Shown here one piece after another: positions 63,101 to 64,000 of a DNA stretch of 64,000 bases (its first letter is position 1; the number at the start of each line of letters is the position of its first letter). Under the pieces are notes generated by a model that worked only from the letters and a program-made list of their open reading frames with translations, ran no database searches and was not told where the DNA came from. The position numbers and the translations under genes are program-made. The stretch comes from Rachycentron canadum (Eukaryota > Chordata > Actinopteri > Carangiformes > Rachycentridae): positions 18,001,746-18,065,745 of the forward strand of contig CM076651.1 in assembly GCA_038496675.1 (NCBI GenBank), in the 5' to 3' direction.

Positions 63101-64000
63101 CACTGTATCATATGTTTTTGTGCTTCTTTGGTGATTTTGGAGATGCCCTCAGGCCAAATTTACTCAGTGGAGTATAATTGTAGTGTAATCCCTTTGGCCT
63201 CAAACTAAAACAATGTAAAAAGTGATTTGTTGCCAAAAGCAGAGGTTGTGTGGAAATGTAAACCGTCTCTTCAGTAAATTTAAACCTGGACAGTTCTATG
63301 CCTGCTGCATCCTGATTCAGTCAAAAAAATAAACTCATCACATCCCATGATTCCATCTTTCTGCCAAATTTTACTTTGGCTCAGCAATGTTGAGCTGACA
63401 AAAAAAGACAGATGGTTTTGTGTATTAACTGTATTTGAGTTGACCGAAATGGAAAAGCATCTGCTTACATCAGCGTGTGGCAACATGTTGCTACAGTATA
63501 TACAGTAGTGCATGTCTCAGTTGTTTCCCTTTAAGTAACAGTTACAGGTTCAGTGCTTGTGTATTGCAAAAAGATTGTTTTTTTTTTTTTGATGTGTCCA
63601 TATTGTAAAAAGCAAGTGTGATAGATCAAACAGTTGATACCTCAAGTGGTTTAACTAAGTAAGATGAAGGATTTTTACATGAACAATAACTCTGTTATTT
63701 GATGATTCTTATCAGGCTAGGATTTTGGCTGACTGCTCAAGTGTTGTGTCTCAAGCTTTGATACTTCTGAAGGTTCAGTTTGTTCACAGGGGTGGTTTTA
63801 AGTTACGACCCGAGTCATAACAAGTTAACGGACAACCTGTGTCCGCGACCATCCTTCCTGCCTCTTTTGTTCCCAGTTCTGGATACACTTCCTTAAAACT
63901 GAAACAAACACTTTTTTGTCAAATCAAAGATCCAAGAAATAACAAATTATGTCAGTGGGTGGATTTAAAATGGAAGAGCACTTTGAAGATGCCTAGTCAC
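60159..64000 (+). other. sema3g intron 2 (continues past the window)
   Basis: No further semaphorin exon is visible. In the family the next exon encodes a VxWP...EEC-type segment, and no such frame with splice sites was found by eye. The DNA is AT-rich with a few A and T runs (62658-62672, 63580-63590) and no clear repeat family. Confidence 0.65.

Noticed and set aside
60159..64000. Further semaphorin exons at the right edge
   Set aside because: I looked for the expected VxWP...EEC segment with splice sites and saw none. It probably lies beyond 64000.

Overview
This is vertebrate nuclear DNA, most likely a ray-finned fish of the percomorph type. The gene fragments are split by GT/AG introns. 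The DNA is AT-rich and full of (CA)n/(GT)n microsatellites. It carries teleost-style repeats: a decayed Tc1/mariner transposase, non-LTR retrotransposon relics, tRNA-derived SINE heads and a widespread percomorph-type interspersed repeat. Nothing here is bacterial: no operons, CRISPR arrays or prokaryotic signals. Most open reading frames are chance or microsatellite frames.

Only two genes can be supported, both on the + strand and both running off an edge. (1) At 1-3514 is the 3' end of a fish NLRC3-like NOD-like receptor. It has two 177-nt leucine-rich-repeat exons (1558-1734, 2206-2382), a 47-nt linker exon (2600-2646) and a C-terminal PRY/SPRY (B30.2) exon (about 2970-3514). The FISNA/NACHT part must lie upstream of the window. 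The junction to the B30.2 exon is odd: the expected acceptor reads AT, and the nearby canonical AG sites lead straight to stop codons. (2) At 40.5-64 kb is the 5' end of a class 3 semaphorin closest to sema3g. It has a CpG-rich promoter/leader, coding exon 1 (40918-41020, signal peptide), a 19-kb intron, coding exon 2 (59998-60158, start of the sema domain), then intron that reaches the right edge. The encoded protein would be a secreted guidance ligand that acts through neuropilin/plexin receptors.

Between them (about 4.2-40.4 kb) lies a gene-free interval with microsatellites, retroelement relics, two assembly gaps (27811-28153, 39602-39997) and several high-complexity, homeodomain-site-rich stretches that may be conserved enhancers. 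The right edge of the first gap carries 15 nt identical to the Tn5/Nextera mosaic end, followed by a poly-G run. This is a sequencing-library artefact left in the assembly. Sema3g intron 1 holds a Tc1 relic, a MITE-like 280-bp inverted-repeat element, a SINE head and percomorph-type repeat copies.

I found no convincing undescribed biological system. The best leads are the broken or non-canonical NLR acceptor, the adapter contamination, the MITE-like element, a diverged 40-bp tandem array and the candidate enhancers. All family assignments are from remembered consensus patterns, not from database searches.
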